From assembly GCA_016720595.1 (NCBI GenBank), contig JADKKI010000037.1, forward strand, positions 62,001-126,000: a DNA stretch of 64,000 nucleotides, given 5' to 3'. The position numbers were made by a program, and so were the translations under genes. This DNA is from Myxococcales bacterium (GTDB lineage: Bacteria; Myxococcota_A; Polyangia; Haliangiales; Haliangiaceae). Of the stretch, positions 1 to 8,861 are shown piece after piece. The notes below the pieces were generated by a model, which was not told where the DNA came from, did no database searches, and saw nothing but the letters and a program-made list of their open reading frames with translations. Within the stretch, counting starts at the first letter, position 1. Each line of letters begins with the position of its first letter.

Positions 1-1
1 C

Positions 2-511
2 TACGCGATGACGCTGTCCCCGGAGTTCGGCGAATCGAGCGTCACGGGCTGCCTCCGGTTCAAGGGCTCCGAGGGGCTGCAGAAGCGGGAGCCGAAGACC
101 TACGCCGCGCTGACGACGACTGGCGCGAGCATCGGGCCCGACAAGCTGTTCCACATCAAGCTCGACGGCCACTTCAAGGACATGAAGCGGCTCGCGCAGT
201 TCTGTGGCCCGGCGGTCAAGAGCGCGAGCATGGATGACCCGGGTGCCGGTGGGAACTCTCGCCCGAACCTGACCGTCCAGCCGCCCGACGACACGCTCAA
301 GGGCCAGACGCCACCAACCACCATCGTCAATCCGCCGCCGCCCGTCGCGCCACCGGTGGATGCGTACGTCGCGCCTCCGACCCCAGGCCCCACCGAGGAG
401 CACAACGGCTCCGCCGGCTCGGGTGCGCCCCAGATGCCGCCCAACAGCGAGGTCCCCGCCGGCTCGGGCACCGCGGGCGCGGCCGGTGCGGGCACCGATC
501 AGCAGCACTGA
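2..511 (+). CDS. Hypothetical protein, 5' end outside window, Pro/Gly-rich C-terminus
   Basis: The reading frame is open from the first bases, so the gene probably begins upstream; the first in-window ATG is at 8. The first ~75 visible residues are ordinary mixed sequence with a Lys-rich stretch. The last ~90 residues are almost entirely Pro, Gly, Ala and Thr, which looks like an extended, disordered, probably extracytoplasmic tail. No family was recognised and no catalytic motif is visible. It ends just before a region of inverted repeats and is convergent with the molybdopterin synthase gene. It could be a periplasmic or surface protein of the kind common in Myxococcota, but function is unknown. 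Confidence 0.55.
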   Translation, partial: YAMTLSPEFGESSVTGCLRFKGSEGLQKREPKTYAALTTTGASIGPDKLFHIKLDGHFKDMKRLAQFCGPAVKSASMDDPGAGGNSRPNLTVQPPDDTLKGQTPPTTIVNPPPPVAPPVDAYVAPPTPGPTEEHNGSAGSGAPQMPPNSEVPAGSGTAGAAGAGTDQQH

Positions 512-555
512 GGAAGCAGGCGCTAGGGGGAACGTTGACTTGGACATGGTCCGTT

Positions 556-745
556 GACGTGAACGTGAACCTGAACGCTACCTTGGAGGTCGACCTCGAC
601 GGTCGGCGGGGCACTGGCACGGCAAGGAACTCGCACGAGTGGGGAGACGCCGAGTTCTGGTCCGGTGGATGCTCGAATGTGGAGCGTGTTCCGGCGCTGC
701 GTCGATGAGAACGTCGACGGTGGCGTTCAGGTTCAGGTTCACGTC
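556..745. repeat. Long imperfect inverted repeat between convergent genes
   Basis: Bases 556-582 and 719-745 are reverse complements at 25 of 27 positions, separated by 136 bases. Each arm is built from short GTGAAC/CTGAAC-type hexamers. The element lies between the ends of two convergent genes, so it could act as a bidirectional terminator or be a dispersed intergenic repeat. It has no T-run. Confidence 0.6.
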
Positions 746-781
746 GAAGTCCACGTCGACGTCTATGCGAGTGCAATCGCG

Positions 782-1444
782 CTACGGGCCGAGGCCGACC
801 CACTCGGTGCCGTCGTCGCTGAATTCTTTTTTCCAGATCGGCACGCGATCCTTGAGCCGATCGATCATCGCGCGGCACGCGGTGAAGGCTTCGGCGCGGT
901 GGGGTGCTGCGGCGGCGATCACCACGGCGAGGTCGCCGATCTGCAGCGTCCCGGTGCGATGCTCGACCGCGAGGCGTACGCCGGGGATCTCCGCCTCGAT
1001 CTCGTCGCACAGGCGGGTCATCTCGCGAAGCGCCATCGAGCCGTAGGCCTCGTACTCGAGCCGCTCCACGGTGACCCCGCGGCTGTGGCGGCGGACCATG
1101 CCGGTGAACGTCACGATGCCGCCCATCCCGGGCCCGCCGACCGCGGCCACGCAGCGATCGAGCGACAGCGGCGCGGCAGACAGCAGCACGTGCCGATCGC
1201 TCCCGCCCGCGACCGGGGGGATCAGCGCGAGCTCGTCGCCGTCGGCGAGCGCGTGATCCTCGGGTGCGAACTCCTGGTTGACGGCCACGCGGAACCGGCC
1301 CGCGAGCTTCGCGATCGGTGCGTGCCGCTCCGCGAGGGCCGCGATCGCGTCGGAGACCTTCGCACCGGCGGTGAGCTCGAGGGCCTCCTCGTCCCGCCCG
1401 AGCTTCTCCTTGAACACCGCGAAGTACAGGACCGTGATCCGCAT
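782..1444 (-). CDS. moaX: MoaD-MoaE fusion, molybdopterin synthase (MoaX type)
   Basis: This single 220-aa protein carries both subunits of molybdopterin synthase, which puts the dithiolene sulfurs into precursor Z during molybdenum cofactor synthesis. Residues 1-81 are a MoaD ubiquitin-like domain ending in the Gly-Gly (80-81) that must become a thiocarboxylate. Residues ~85-220 are MoaE, with the conserved Lys-rich end (KDRVPIWKKEF). Because Gly81 is followed directly by Ser82 and the MoaE part, the tail would have to be freed by cleavage, as described for mycobacterial MoaX. The ATG at 1444 starts directly at the MoaD strand MRITVLYF. It is divergent from the next gene (54 bases). MsrP, encoded at 13 kb, is a molybdoenzyme that would use the cofactor. 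Confidence 0.9.
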   Translation of the reverse strand: MRITVLYFAVFKEKLGRDEEALELTAGAKVSDAIAALAERHAPIAKLAGRFRVAVNQEFAPEDHALADGDELALIPPVAGGSDRHVLLSAAPLSLDRCVAAVGGPGMGGIVTFTGMVRRHSRGVTVERLEYEAYGSMALREMTRLCDEIEAEIPGVRLAVEHRTGTLQIGDLAVVIAAAAPHRAEAFTACRAMIDRLKDRVPIWKKEFSDDGTEWVGLGP

Positions 1445-1498
1445 CCGGCCCTCGTATACCGCCGATTGCCGCCCGCCGCGGCGTGGATCGCAGGCATC

Positions 1499-2623
1499 AT
1501 GGACCCGATGTCTGCGATGCCTGCGATGGGTGCGATCCAAACGAGGTGCTGGGCGGTCCTGTGGCTCGTCGCGCTCGCGGCATGTGGCAGCTCGCCGGGC
1601 GAGACCCCCGATGCTGACGTCCAGACCGACGCCACCGACGGCGCGCTCGGCATCGACGCGGGCTACGACGTCCCGCTCGAGACCTGGAGCTGGGTCGACG
1701 TGCCCGGGATGGTGTGCGGCAACGGTTCGCAGACCGGCATCGCGATCAACCCGAGCACGAAGTCGCAGAAGCTCGTGATCCTGTTCGAGGGCGGCGGCGG
1801 GTGCTGGGAGGCGGCGGCCTGCTACGGGATCCTGATCCCGGTCACGGCTTCGCACCTCGATGGCTTCAACGCCCAGACCTTCGCCTCGGTGCGCCCGACG
1901 TTCTTCGACTCGAACTTCATGTTCCAGCGCACCGACCCCACGAGCCTGTTCCACGACGCGACCTGGGTGTTCGTGCCGTACTGCACCGGCGACCTGCACG
2001 CCGGCACCCAGGACACGGTCTACGACGCGCTCGGCCAGCAGCGGACCATGCACCACCGCGGGGCGAACAATGTCGATGCGATGCTCGGGCGGATCGCGGG
2101 GTTTCCCGCGAGCGAGGTGTTCGCGATCGGCATCTCGGCCGGCGGGTTCGGCGTCCAGCTCAACTGGGATCGGATCTCCGCGGCGTTCCCGAACGTCACC
2201 ACACACGCGTTCGCCGACGGCTCGCAGATGGTCCCGATCGAGGCAGGTCGGTGGGGGACCATGAACAGCCGCTGGGCACCGCGGTTCCCGGCCGGCTGCA
2301 CGGACTGCAGCACGCAGTTCGATCGGACCGCAGCGCACTGGCGTGCCGGGCCACCACCGAAGGGCGGTCGGCTCGGCCTCGTCGATTCGCTCCAGGACGG
2401 CACCCTGTCGCTGTTCTTCGGCTATGACGCCGCAGGGATGAAGGCCGCGTCGCTCGTGATCGGCAACGCGATGACCGGGACGCAGGCGGCGTTCATGGTC
2501 GATGACAACACGCACACGCGGCTGGGCCAGCCTGCGACGCAGACGTCGACGGGCGTGGTGCTGAAGCCATGGGTCGAGGCGTGGGCCAACGGCACCGCCG
2601 CGTTCACCACCGTCGGCCCGTGA
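1499..2623 (+). CDS. Pectin acetylesterase-like lipoprotein
   Basis: This is a 374-aa protein with a lipoprotein signal peptide: a hydrophobic stretch ending in LAAC around residue 29, then a short Asp-rich linker. The body has two hallmarks of the pectin acetylesterase/Notum alpha-beta hydrolase family: an oxyanion-loop motif LFEGGGGCWE and a nucleophile elbow IGISAGGFG with the likely catalytic Ser. Several Cys pairs (for example CTDC) fit an exported, disulfide-bonded enzyme. The predicted role is hydrolysis of ester groups on a polysaccharide or similar substrate outside the inner membrane; the substrate cannot be told. ATG at 1499 was chosen because it places the signal peptide at the N-terminus; the ATGs at 1508 and 1517 are also possible. 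Confidence 0.7.
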   Translation: MDPMSAMPAMGAIQTRCWAVLWLVALAACGSSPGETPDADVQTDATDGALGIDAGYDVPLETWSWVDVPGMVCGNGSQTGIAINPSTKSQKLVILFEGGGGCWEAAACYGILIPVTASHLDGFNAQTFASVRPTFFDSNFMFQRTDPTSLFHDATWVFVPYCTGDLHAGTQDTVYDALGQQRTMHHRGANNVDAMLGRIAGFPASEVFAIGISAGGFGVQLNWDRISAAFPNVTTHAFADGSQMVPIEAGRWGTMNSRWAPRFPAGCTDCSTQFDRTAAHWRAGPPPKGGRLGLVDSLQDGTLSLFFGYDAAGMKAASLVIGNAMTGTQAAFMVDDNTHTRLGQPATQTSTGVVLKPWVEAWANGTAAFTTVGP

Positions 2624-2640
2624 CGGCGTAGGCTCGGTCG

Positions 2641-3069
2641 GTGGTCGCGTCGTCGGACTCTTCCCATCTCCAGGCGCTGTTCCGCGCGGTGAAGGCCGTG
2701 ATCCGGAAGATCCCGAAAGGGCGCGTCGCGACCTACGGTCAGGTCGCCGAGCTCGCGGGAATCCCGGGCGGTGCGCGGATCGCCGCGGCCGCGCTCAAGA
2801 CCAGCAAGCCCGGAGATCAGCTGCCGTGGCAGCGCGTGATCGGCAAGGCCGGCAAGCTGCGCGGACGCATCGCGATCCACGATCCCGTGGGCGCGGCGGT
2901 CCAGCGTCAGCTGCTCGGCGAGGAGGGCGTCACGATCAGTGACACCGGCCTGGTGGCGCTCGACGTGTTCGGATGGCTGCCGGCTACAGGCGAACGAGCC
3001 CGCGGCGCATCGCCTCGACGACCGCCTCGGTTCGCGTCGAAGAGCCGAGCTTCATCATCACGCCGTTGA
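2641..3069 (+). CDS. Alkyltransferase-like (ATL/MGMT-fold) DNA-binding protein
   Basis: Residues ~10-105 are the C-terminal DNA-binding domain of O6-alkylguanine transferases, with the signature IPKGRVATYGQVAELAG. The active-site PCHR motif reads PWQR, so the acceptor Cys is replaced by Trp. That defines alkyltransferase-like proteins, which bind O6-alkylguanine and pass it to nucleotide excision repair instead of repairing it directly. The start is GTG at 2641, 17 bases after the preceding stop. The last ~28 residues are a low-complexity Arg/Ser tail that runs 86 bases into the 3' end of the convergent response-regulator gene. That tail may be real or may reflect loss of an earlier stop. Confidence 0.85.
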   Translation: MVASSDSSHLQALFRAVKAVIRKIPKGRVATYGQVAELAGIPGGARIAAAALKTSKPGDQLPWQRVIGKAGKLRGRIAIHDPVGAAVQRQLLGEEGVTISDTGLVALDVFGWLPATGERARGASPRRPPRFASKSRASSSRR

Positions 3070-3616
3070 CGTGGAACTTGGCCGTGTGGTCGCTGATGCC
3101 CAGGCGATCCGCGATCAGCTTGTTCGACAGGCCCTCGGAAAGGAGCTGCACGACCTGCTTCTCGCGCTCGGTGAGATCACCACGGCCCTTGGGCGCACCC
3201 TCGGCGCGCACGGGCTGCGATGGGACCAGGCTCGATGCGAGCGCCGTGTCCATCACCGTGAGGCCGCTGCGGACCGCGGCGAGCGCAGCGTGGATGCCCG
3301 GCCCGACCTGATCGCGCAGCACCACACCGCGTGCGCCGGCGGCGAGGGCAGGGCCGACCTGGGAGACATCGCCGACCACGGCGACCACCGGGAACGGCAA
3401 CGAGCGCAGCTCGCTGAACCGCGCCAGCGTCTTGCCGGCATCGGTCCCTGCGTCCCACAGCGCCACCTCGGCGCGGTCACGATCGACCACGTCGATCGAG
3501 CCGAGCTGGGCGAGCAGGCTGGACACGCCAGCGCGGAGCAACGGGTCATCGGTCAGGAGGGCCACCTTGATGGGGTCACTCACCGCTGCGATCGGGAGAT
3601 TGGGATTGCGGGTCAT
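2984..3616 (-). CDS. NarL/FixJ-type response regulator
   Basis: This is a 210-aa two-domain regulator. The N-terminal receiver (~14-125) has the acidic pair Asp23-Asp24 and a probable phospho-acceptor Asp55. The usual Lys of the receiver is Arg101 and the switch Thr/Ser appears absent (VVAVVGD), so phosphorylation chemistry may be altered. The C-terminal LuxR helix-turn-helix (~145-205) begins LTEREKQVVQLLSEGLSN, as expected for this family. It presumably controls transcription, but no histidine kinase is adjacent. The gene is divergent from the protease pair across a 240-base gap that contains inverted repeats, which could be its own operator. Its 3' end overlaps the convergent alkyltransferase-like gene. 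Confidence 0.85.
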   Translation of the reverse strand: MTRNPNLPIAAVSDPIKVALLTDDPLLRAGVSSLLAQLGSIDVVDRDRAEVALWDAGTDAGKTLARFSELRSLPFPVVAVVGDVSQVGPALAAGARGVVLRDQVGPGIHAALAAVRSGLTVMDTALASSLVPSQPVRAEGAPKGRGDLTEREKQVVQLLSEGLSNKLIADRLGISDHTAKFHVNGVMMKLGSSTRTEAVVEAMRRGLVRL

Positions 3617-3644
3617 GGGGCTTCCTCAGGCTGACGCGAACGTT

Positions 3645-3699
3645 AGGGTTCAACTTGGACACGACTAACGTCCAGGTCAACCCTGCCTGGACAGGCAGG
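3645..3699. promoter_or_regulatory. Dyad-symmetric elements between divergent regulator and protease genes
   Basis: Bases 3682-3699 form a perfect 8-bp inverted repeat with a 2-base spacer (CCTGCCTG GA CAGGCAGG). Bases 3645-3660 and 3671-3685 form a second, imperfect dyad around a 10-base centre. Both lie in the 240-base gap upstream of the response regulator (-) and the pseudoprotease (+). They are candidate operators; no promoter boxes could be assigned with confidence. Confidence 0.4.
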
Positions 3700-3856
3700 A
3701 GCGGGATCTGGACCCTGTCGGAAATGTTAGCAGGCGAGCGAGACCTCACCGTTTTTCCGTCGAGGACCTCGCTGAATGGCCGATAGGCGGGCGCTCCCGA
3801 GCGGCGCAGAGTCGCAAGGCAACGGTCCCTTCGAGCTTCGAGAAAGAGAGTTCCAC

Positions 3857-4759
3857 ATGGCGCTACCTGCCCTTCACGCCCTCGATCACGCCCTCGCCAC
3901 CGCGGTCGCCGCGGTCGGCCCCTCCGTCGTCCACGTGGCCCGCGGCCATGGTGGCGGTACCGGCATCGTCTGGTCACCCGATCTGGTGATCAGCTCCAGC
4001 TTCCACACTCCCGATCGCACCGAGGTCGGGATTCCCGATGCCACCGGGGATGGGGAGCTCGAGCACCGCGAGGCCACGGTGATCGGCCGCGACCCCGGCA
4101 CCGATCTCGCGGTCCTCCGGGTCGCCGGTGGCGGCCTCACCCCCGCGGTGTTCCGCGAGCTCGAGACGCTCGGGGTCGGTAACCTCGCCCTGGCGATCGG
4201 GCGCCCCGGGCGCTCGGCGCGGGCCTCGCTGCGCGCGATCGGCGTGCTCGGCCCCGCGCTCGAGACCCCGCATCACGGCAAGCTCGATCGCTACATCGAG
4301 TCCGATCGCCAGATCCCGCGTGGGTTCGCGGGCGGCCCGCTGATCGATCCGGACGGCAAGGTGATCGGCATGAACACCCGGACGTTGATTCGCGGCGCGG
4401 ACCTCGCGGTCCCCACGGTCACGCTCCGCCGCGTGGTCGACGAGCTGGTCGCGCACGGAGGCATCCGCCGGGGCTACCTCGGCGTCGGCGCGTATCCAGC
4501 CGCGCTCACCGGCGCGCTCGCTCAGCTCGCCGGCACCGACGAAGGCGCGCTGATCGCGAGCCTCGAGGACGCTGGGCCCGGCGCCGTGGCGGGCCTCTAC
4601 GTCGGCGACATCATCATCGCGGTCGCGGGTACCCCGGTCACCGGCCCCGACACGCTCCGCGCGGCACTCGCCTCGCGCCCGGGAGAGGAGGTCGAGCTCG
4701 CGCTGATCCGCGGTGGTGCGAAGCTGTCGCTGAAGGTCACGCTCGGGAGCCGCGCATGA
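3857..4759 (+). CDS. HtrA-like pseudoprotease with PDZ domain
   Basis: This 300-aa protein has a trypsin-like (S1C) domain followed by a C-terminal PDZ domain (~205-300). The triad His50 (SSSFH) and Asp83 (GTDLAV) are present, but the nucleophile motif GNSGGPL reads GFAGGPL, with Ala158 in place of Ser. It should therefore lack peptidase activity and act as a binding or regulatory partner. No signal peptide is visible, which suggests a cytoplasmic location unless export is unusual. ATG at 3857 follows the purine-rich AGAAAGAGAG. Its stop overlaps the next protease start by 4 bases (ATGA), so the two are cotranscribed and probably translationally coupled. A mixed oligomer with its intact neighbour is the likely arrangement. 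Confidence 0.8.
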   Translation: MALPALHALDHALATAVAAVGPSVVHVARGHGGGTGIVWSPDLVISSSFHTPDRTEVGIPDATGDGELEHREATVIGRDPGTDLAVLRVAGGGLTPAVFRELETLGVGNLALAIGRPGRSARASLRAIGVLGPALETPHHGKLDRYIESDRQIPRGFAGGPLIDPDGKVIGMNTRTLIRGADLAVPTVTLRRVVDELVAHGGIRRGYLGVGAYPAALTGALAQLAGTDEGALIASLEDAGPGAVAGLYVGDIIIAVAGTPVTGPDTLRAALASRPGEEVELALIRGGAKLSLKVTLGSRA

Positions 4760-5709
4760 GCGCTGCGGCGGCCGCTCCGAGTCCGGACGACGCCGACCTA
4801 CTCGACGCCTACTCGCGCGCGGTCGTCGGCGTGGTCGAGCGGGCAGGGCCGGCGACGGTCAGCCTCGAGATCGGCGGCAACCGGATGGGCGGTGGCGCGG
4901 GCTCGGGCTTCGTGGTCACCCCGGATGGCTACGTGATGACGAACAGCCACGTGGTCTCGGGCGGCAAGAAGATCCGCGCGCGCACTCCTGCCGGTGAGGT
5001 CATCGAGGCCCAGGTGATGGGTGACGATCCGGCCACCGATCTGGCCGTGGTCCGCATCGATGTCACCGGGCATCCCTATCTCCCGATCGATGGCGCGTTG
5101 ACGCCACGGGTCGGCCAGCTCGCGGTCGCGATCGGCAATCCGCTCGGGTTCGAGTCCACGGTCTCGACCGGCGTGATCTCGGCGCTCGGGCGCAGCTTGC
5201 GCGGGAAGGGCAACCGGCTGATCGATGGCGTCATCCAGCACACCGCGCCGCTGAACCCCGGGAACTCCGGCGGCCCCTTGCTCGATGGCACGGGCCGCGT
5301 GATCGGGGTGAACACGGCGATCATCGCGCGCTCGCAGGGCATCGGCTTCGCGATCGCGGTGGAGACCGCAGCGTGGGTGCTGGGCGAGCTGCTCCAGCAC
5401 GGCAAGGTGCGGCGCGGCTGGCTCGGCGTGGGCGCGATCCGTCGCCCGCTCGATCGGCGGCTCGCGTACCACCACGGGCTCGGCAGCGCCGCGGTGGAGA
5501 TCCAGTCGATCGAGAAGGGCAGCCCCGCGGCCGCCGCCGGGCTGCGCGATGGGGACCTCCTGGTCCGGTTCGGGACCGCGCGGATCGAGGGCATCGACGA
5601 TCTCCACCGTGCCCTCCGCAGCTGGCCCCCAAATGCGCCCGCCCAGCTGGTGGTGATCCGCCGCGGCATCCGGGTGACCGTCGAGATCACGCCGACCTGG
5701 ATGACCTGA
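4756..5709 (+). CDS. HtrA/DegP-like serine protease with PDZ domain
   Basis: This 317-aa protein has an intact S1C triad: His65 (MTNSHVV), Asp95 (ATDLAVV) and Ser171 (NPGNSGGPL). A single PDZ domain follows (~225-317) with the carboxylate-binding loop WLGVG. Proteins of this family degrade misfolded proteins or cut regulatory substrates. It has neither a signal peptide nor an N-terminal membrane anchor, so it resembles a cytoplasmic HtrA. It overlaps the inactive paralogue upstream by 4 bases; the two share domain order, which suggests duplication followed by loss of the nucleophile in one copy. Confidence 0.88.
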   Translation: MSAAAAAPSPDDADLLDAYSRAVVGVVERAGPATVSLEIGGNRMGGGAGSGFVVTPDGYVMTNSHVVSGGKKIRARTPAGEVIEAQVMGDDPATDLAVVRIDVTGHPYLPIDGALTPRVGQLAVAIGNPLGFESTVSTGVISALGRSLRGKGNRLIDGVIQHTAPLNPGNSGGPLLDGTGRVIGVNTAIIARSQGIGFAIAVETAAWVLGELLQHGKVRRGWLGVGAIRRPLDRRLAYHHGLGSAAVEIQSIEKGSPAAAAGLRDGDLLVRFGTARIEGIDDLHRALRSWPPNAPAQLVVIRRGIRVTVEITPTWMT

Positions 5710-5725
5710 CATACTGCCGCCCGAG

Positions 5726-6394
5726 ATGGCGCGCCCCTGGATCACGCTCGCGAGCGTCGACCTGATCGACGGTGTGATGGAGCTGCGGCAGCGCGGCGAC
5801 AGCGACTTCCTGATCATGATCGATGGTCGCGTCCTGATGAACAGCTTCTCGCGCAGCTCCGAGGAGGCCCTGTCGCGGCTCGGCCTCGCTCACACCGCGG
5901 GCGCGAAGGCCCCCAAGGTCCTGGTCGGTGGCCTCGGTATGGCGTTCACCCTGCGTGCGGCGCTCGACGTGCTCCCGGCCGGCGCCGAGGTCGTGGTCGC
6001 CGAGCTCAACGAGAATGTCCTCGCCTGGTGTCGTGGGCCGCTCGGCCCCGCGACCAACCATGCGGTCGCCGATCCGCGCGTCACGGTCGAGCTCGTCGAT
6101 GTCGCCGACCTGATCGCCCGCAGCCCGGCCGGCCGGTTCGATGCGATCCTGCTCGATCTCTACGAGGGGCCCAACGACGCGAGCCAGGGGCGCAACGACC
6201 CGTTCTACAGCGTCGCCGCCCTCGGCCGGCAGCGGCTCGCACTCGCCAGCGGGGGCGTGCTCGCGGTGTGGTCCGAGGATGCCGACGCGCCGTACGAGAA
6301 GCGGTTCAAGGCCGCCGGGTTCGAGGTCGCCAGGCATGCGATCGGCACCGGCGGGCGCAAGCACATCGTCTATCTCGGGCGTAAGCTGGGCTAG
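5726..6394 (+). CDS. Spermidine synthase-like protein
   Basis: This 222-aa protein has a Rossmann-type fold like the spermine/spermidine synthase family: the nucleotide-binding loop VLVGGLGMAF (~65-75), an acidic strand end VVVAELNENV, and the later DAILLDLYEGPND strand. The N-terminal beta hairpin that starts the family (LRQRGDSDFLIMIDG) is present. It is shorter than classical SpeE (~280 aa) and the catalytic Asp region is only loosely conserved, so it may be a methyltransferase-like relative and not a true putrescine aminopropyltransferase. It begins 16 bases after the protease gene and ends 1 base before a TTG start of the channel gene. Confidence 0.7.
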   Translation: MARPWITLASVDLIDGVMELRQRGDSDFLIMIDGRVLMNSFSRSSEEALSRLGLAHTAGAKAPKVLVGGLGMAFTLRAALDVLPAGAEVVVAELNENVLAWCRGPLGPATNHAVADPRVTVELVDVADLIARSPAGRFDAILLDLYEGPNDASQGRNDPFYSVAALGRQRLALASGGVLAVWSEDADAPYEKRFKAAGFEVARHAIGTGGRKHIVYLGRKLG

Positions 6395-6395
6395 C

Positions 6396-7290
6396 TTGGC
6401 GAACGCGGCGAGCAAGACTCACGTGGTGCGGGATGGCCGCGGGCGCTCGATCATCGAGCGGCGCAACCTCCCGCGCGGCGAGGGCAGCACGCTCGCGACC
6501 GACGCCTATCACTTCCTGCGCTCAGCCTCGTGGACGGCGATCGTCCTGTTGTTCGCCGCGATGTTCATCGGGACCAACCTCGTGTTCGCCACCGTGCTGT
6601 GGGCGTTCCACGCCGGGGTCTCGAACGTCCACGGCTTCCTGGACTACTTCTGGTTCAGCGTGCAGTCGCTCGCCACGATCGGCTATGGCGTCCTTGCCCC
6701 CGAGGACACGCTCTCGAACACCGTGGTCACGATCGAGAGCTTCCTCGGCTTCGGGTTCACGGCGCTGACCACGGGCGTGTTCTTCGCCCGGTTCTCCACG
6801 CCCTCGGCCCGCGTCATGATCTCGAACGTCGCGATCATCGGCGAGTACGACGGCCAGCGGGTGCTGATGTTCCGCCTGGCCAACGCGCGCACGACCGCGA
6901 TCGTCGAGGCGAGCGTCCACGTCTATCTGACGCGCGACGAGCTCCTGAAGAGTGGCGAGCGCACGCGCCGGATCTACGAGCTGCAGCTGCGCACGCCGGT
7001 CCAGCCGAGCTTCGCGCTGTCGTGGACCGTCTATCACACGATCGATGCGGCCAGCCCGCTGCACGGGATCCAGGAAGGCGACCTCAAGCCCGGCACCGGC
7101 AACATCATCGTCACGTTTCAGGGCATCGACGATCGCCTGGCCGCGACCGTGCACAAGCGGTTCAGCTACCAGGCCGAAGATCTGCTGTTCGACCGGCGGT
7201 TCGCGGACATCATCAAGACGGACGCCGACGGCACGCGCTATCTCGACTTCGCGCCGTTCCACGACACCGAGCCGCTGCCGCCGCGCCAAG
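6396..7290 (+). CDS. Inward-rectifier (KirBac-like) potassium channel, 3' end lost in poly-G
   Basis: The protein has two membrane helices (~40-70 and ~105-135) flanking a pore loop with the filter TIGYG. A cytoplasmic immunoglobulin-like domain follows, starting ARFSTPSARVMIS; this is the layout of KirBac channels. It should conduct potassium across the inner membrane. TTG at 6396 directly follows the upstream stop; GTG at 6423 or 6426 are alternatives. The frame is convincing up to about base 7288 (residues EPLPPRQ). It then runs into G-only sequence, so the true C-terminus and stop are not recorded. About 298 reliable residues are close to full length for the family. Confidence 0.85.
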
Positions 7291-7590
<300 letters not shown>

Positions 7591-7593
7591 CGC

Positions 7594-8861
7594 TTAGTCC
7601 ATCGGGGCCGCGGCGCCGGCGAGCGTGTGGTCGATCACCACCGGATCGACCCCGAGCCCTTCGGCGAAGTCGAACAGCACCGTCAGTTCGCGTGCCTCCA
7701 CCACCCCATCGGCGGCGGCGACGATCGTCGCGTGCTGCACGAGCTGCGCGCGCCCGGCGAACGGGACCTTGGCCTTCGCCTCCACCATCTTGTCGGTGAG
7801 CTCTTGCCGGATCACCGAGAGGTCATCGGGGATGTCGACGTTCTTCGCGCCCAGCAAGGCGCGCAACGCGCGGAGCTCGGTCGGCGCGATCTCGCCATTC
7901 GCCGCGGCCACGCACACGCCAGCGCAGAACAGCACGCGGCGCATCAACGCCGAGGTCTCCTCGGTCTTGTCCTCGAGATACGTCGGCTCCATCACGCTGA
8001 GGTCGTGCTCGACCAGGCGCTCCAGCTCGTCGTTGTCGATCCCCTTGTCGATCTGGCCGGCCGGTGCGCCGGTGGCACGCGCGAACGCCTGGGAGCGCCC
8101 GAACGCGAGCAGCGCCCGGACACGGAGCGGGCTGTATGGGTGCGTGTCGAAGCAGTCGAGCACGAAGTCCTCGTCGCGCTCGTCCGCACACGCCGCGGGT
8201 GTGGCGTGGAGCGCGTCGACCTGCGAGGTGAACGCCGCCAGGTCGGGCTTGATCACGCCGGCGCCCAGGCCACTCGCGATCTTGAGGAGGGCGTGGGCCG
8301 CGGGCTCCACGTCGCCGGCGCACACCATGCCGGCGCGGTCGGCGGTGACCTCCGCGGCGCGGCACCACAGGTCAGCTTGAGCTGAACCGGGCGGCTGACG
8401 AACTTCCCGCCGACGTCGGCGAGTGTCGCCGTGGCGGGCATCGGGATCGCGAAGTGATCGAACACGGCGTGGCCGAGCTCGTGCCCGATCACGAACCGCA
8501 GCTCGGCATCGGTGAACGTCTCCAGCATCCGCGAGGACAGGCCGATGATCATCGGACCCGAGACGCTGCGCGTGCAGAACGCCTGCACCATCGGGTCGGG
8601 TTTGACGTAGAGCTCGACCGGGCGATCCCAGCCGAGGATCTCGCGGCACGCCGCCAGCGAGCGGTGGGGCTCTGGAGCCATCCCGCGCGTCAGCCGGAGC
8701 GCACCGGTCAGCAGCGACCGCCGCGTCCGCAGACCGAACCCCGAGGTCACCTGGTCGATCTTCTTCAGGGCGTGCGAGACGCCCCAGTCGATCACCAGCT
8801 CCTCGCGGAGCGTCCGGTCGCGGCGCGACTGGATATCCGAGGTCGCCGCCGTCACGCTCAC
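7594..8861 (-). CDS. M48-family metalloprotease with C-terminal TerB-like domain (frameshift)
   Basis: The N-terminal part (frame starting at ATG 8861) contains the zinc site HELGH (His127, Glu128, His131) of M48 peptidases. Near base 8366-8375 the coding signal moves to another frame. That frame continues with CRAAEVTADRAG, the third-ligand region of the same family, and a C-terminal all-helical domain (~last 110 residues) resembling TerB (LFCAGVCVAAANGEI). A one-base deletion in the record explains this best. No membrane helix is obvious. The start overlaps the stop of the upstream TerB gene by 4 bases. The predicted role is a cytoplasmic zinc protease, perhaps in a stress response. Confidence 0.75.
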
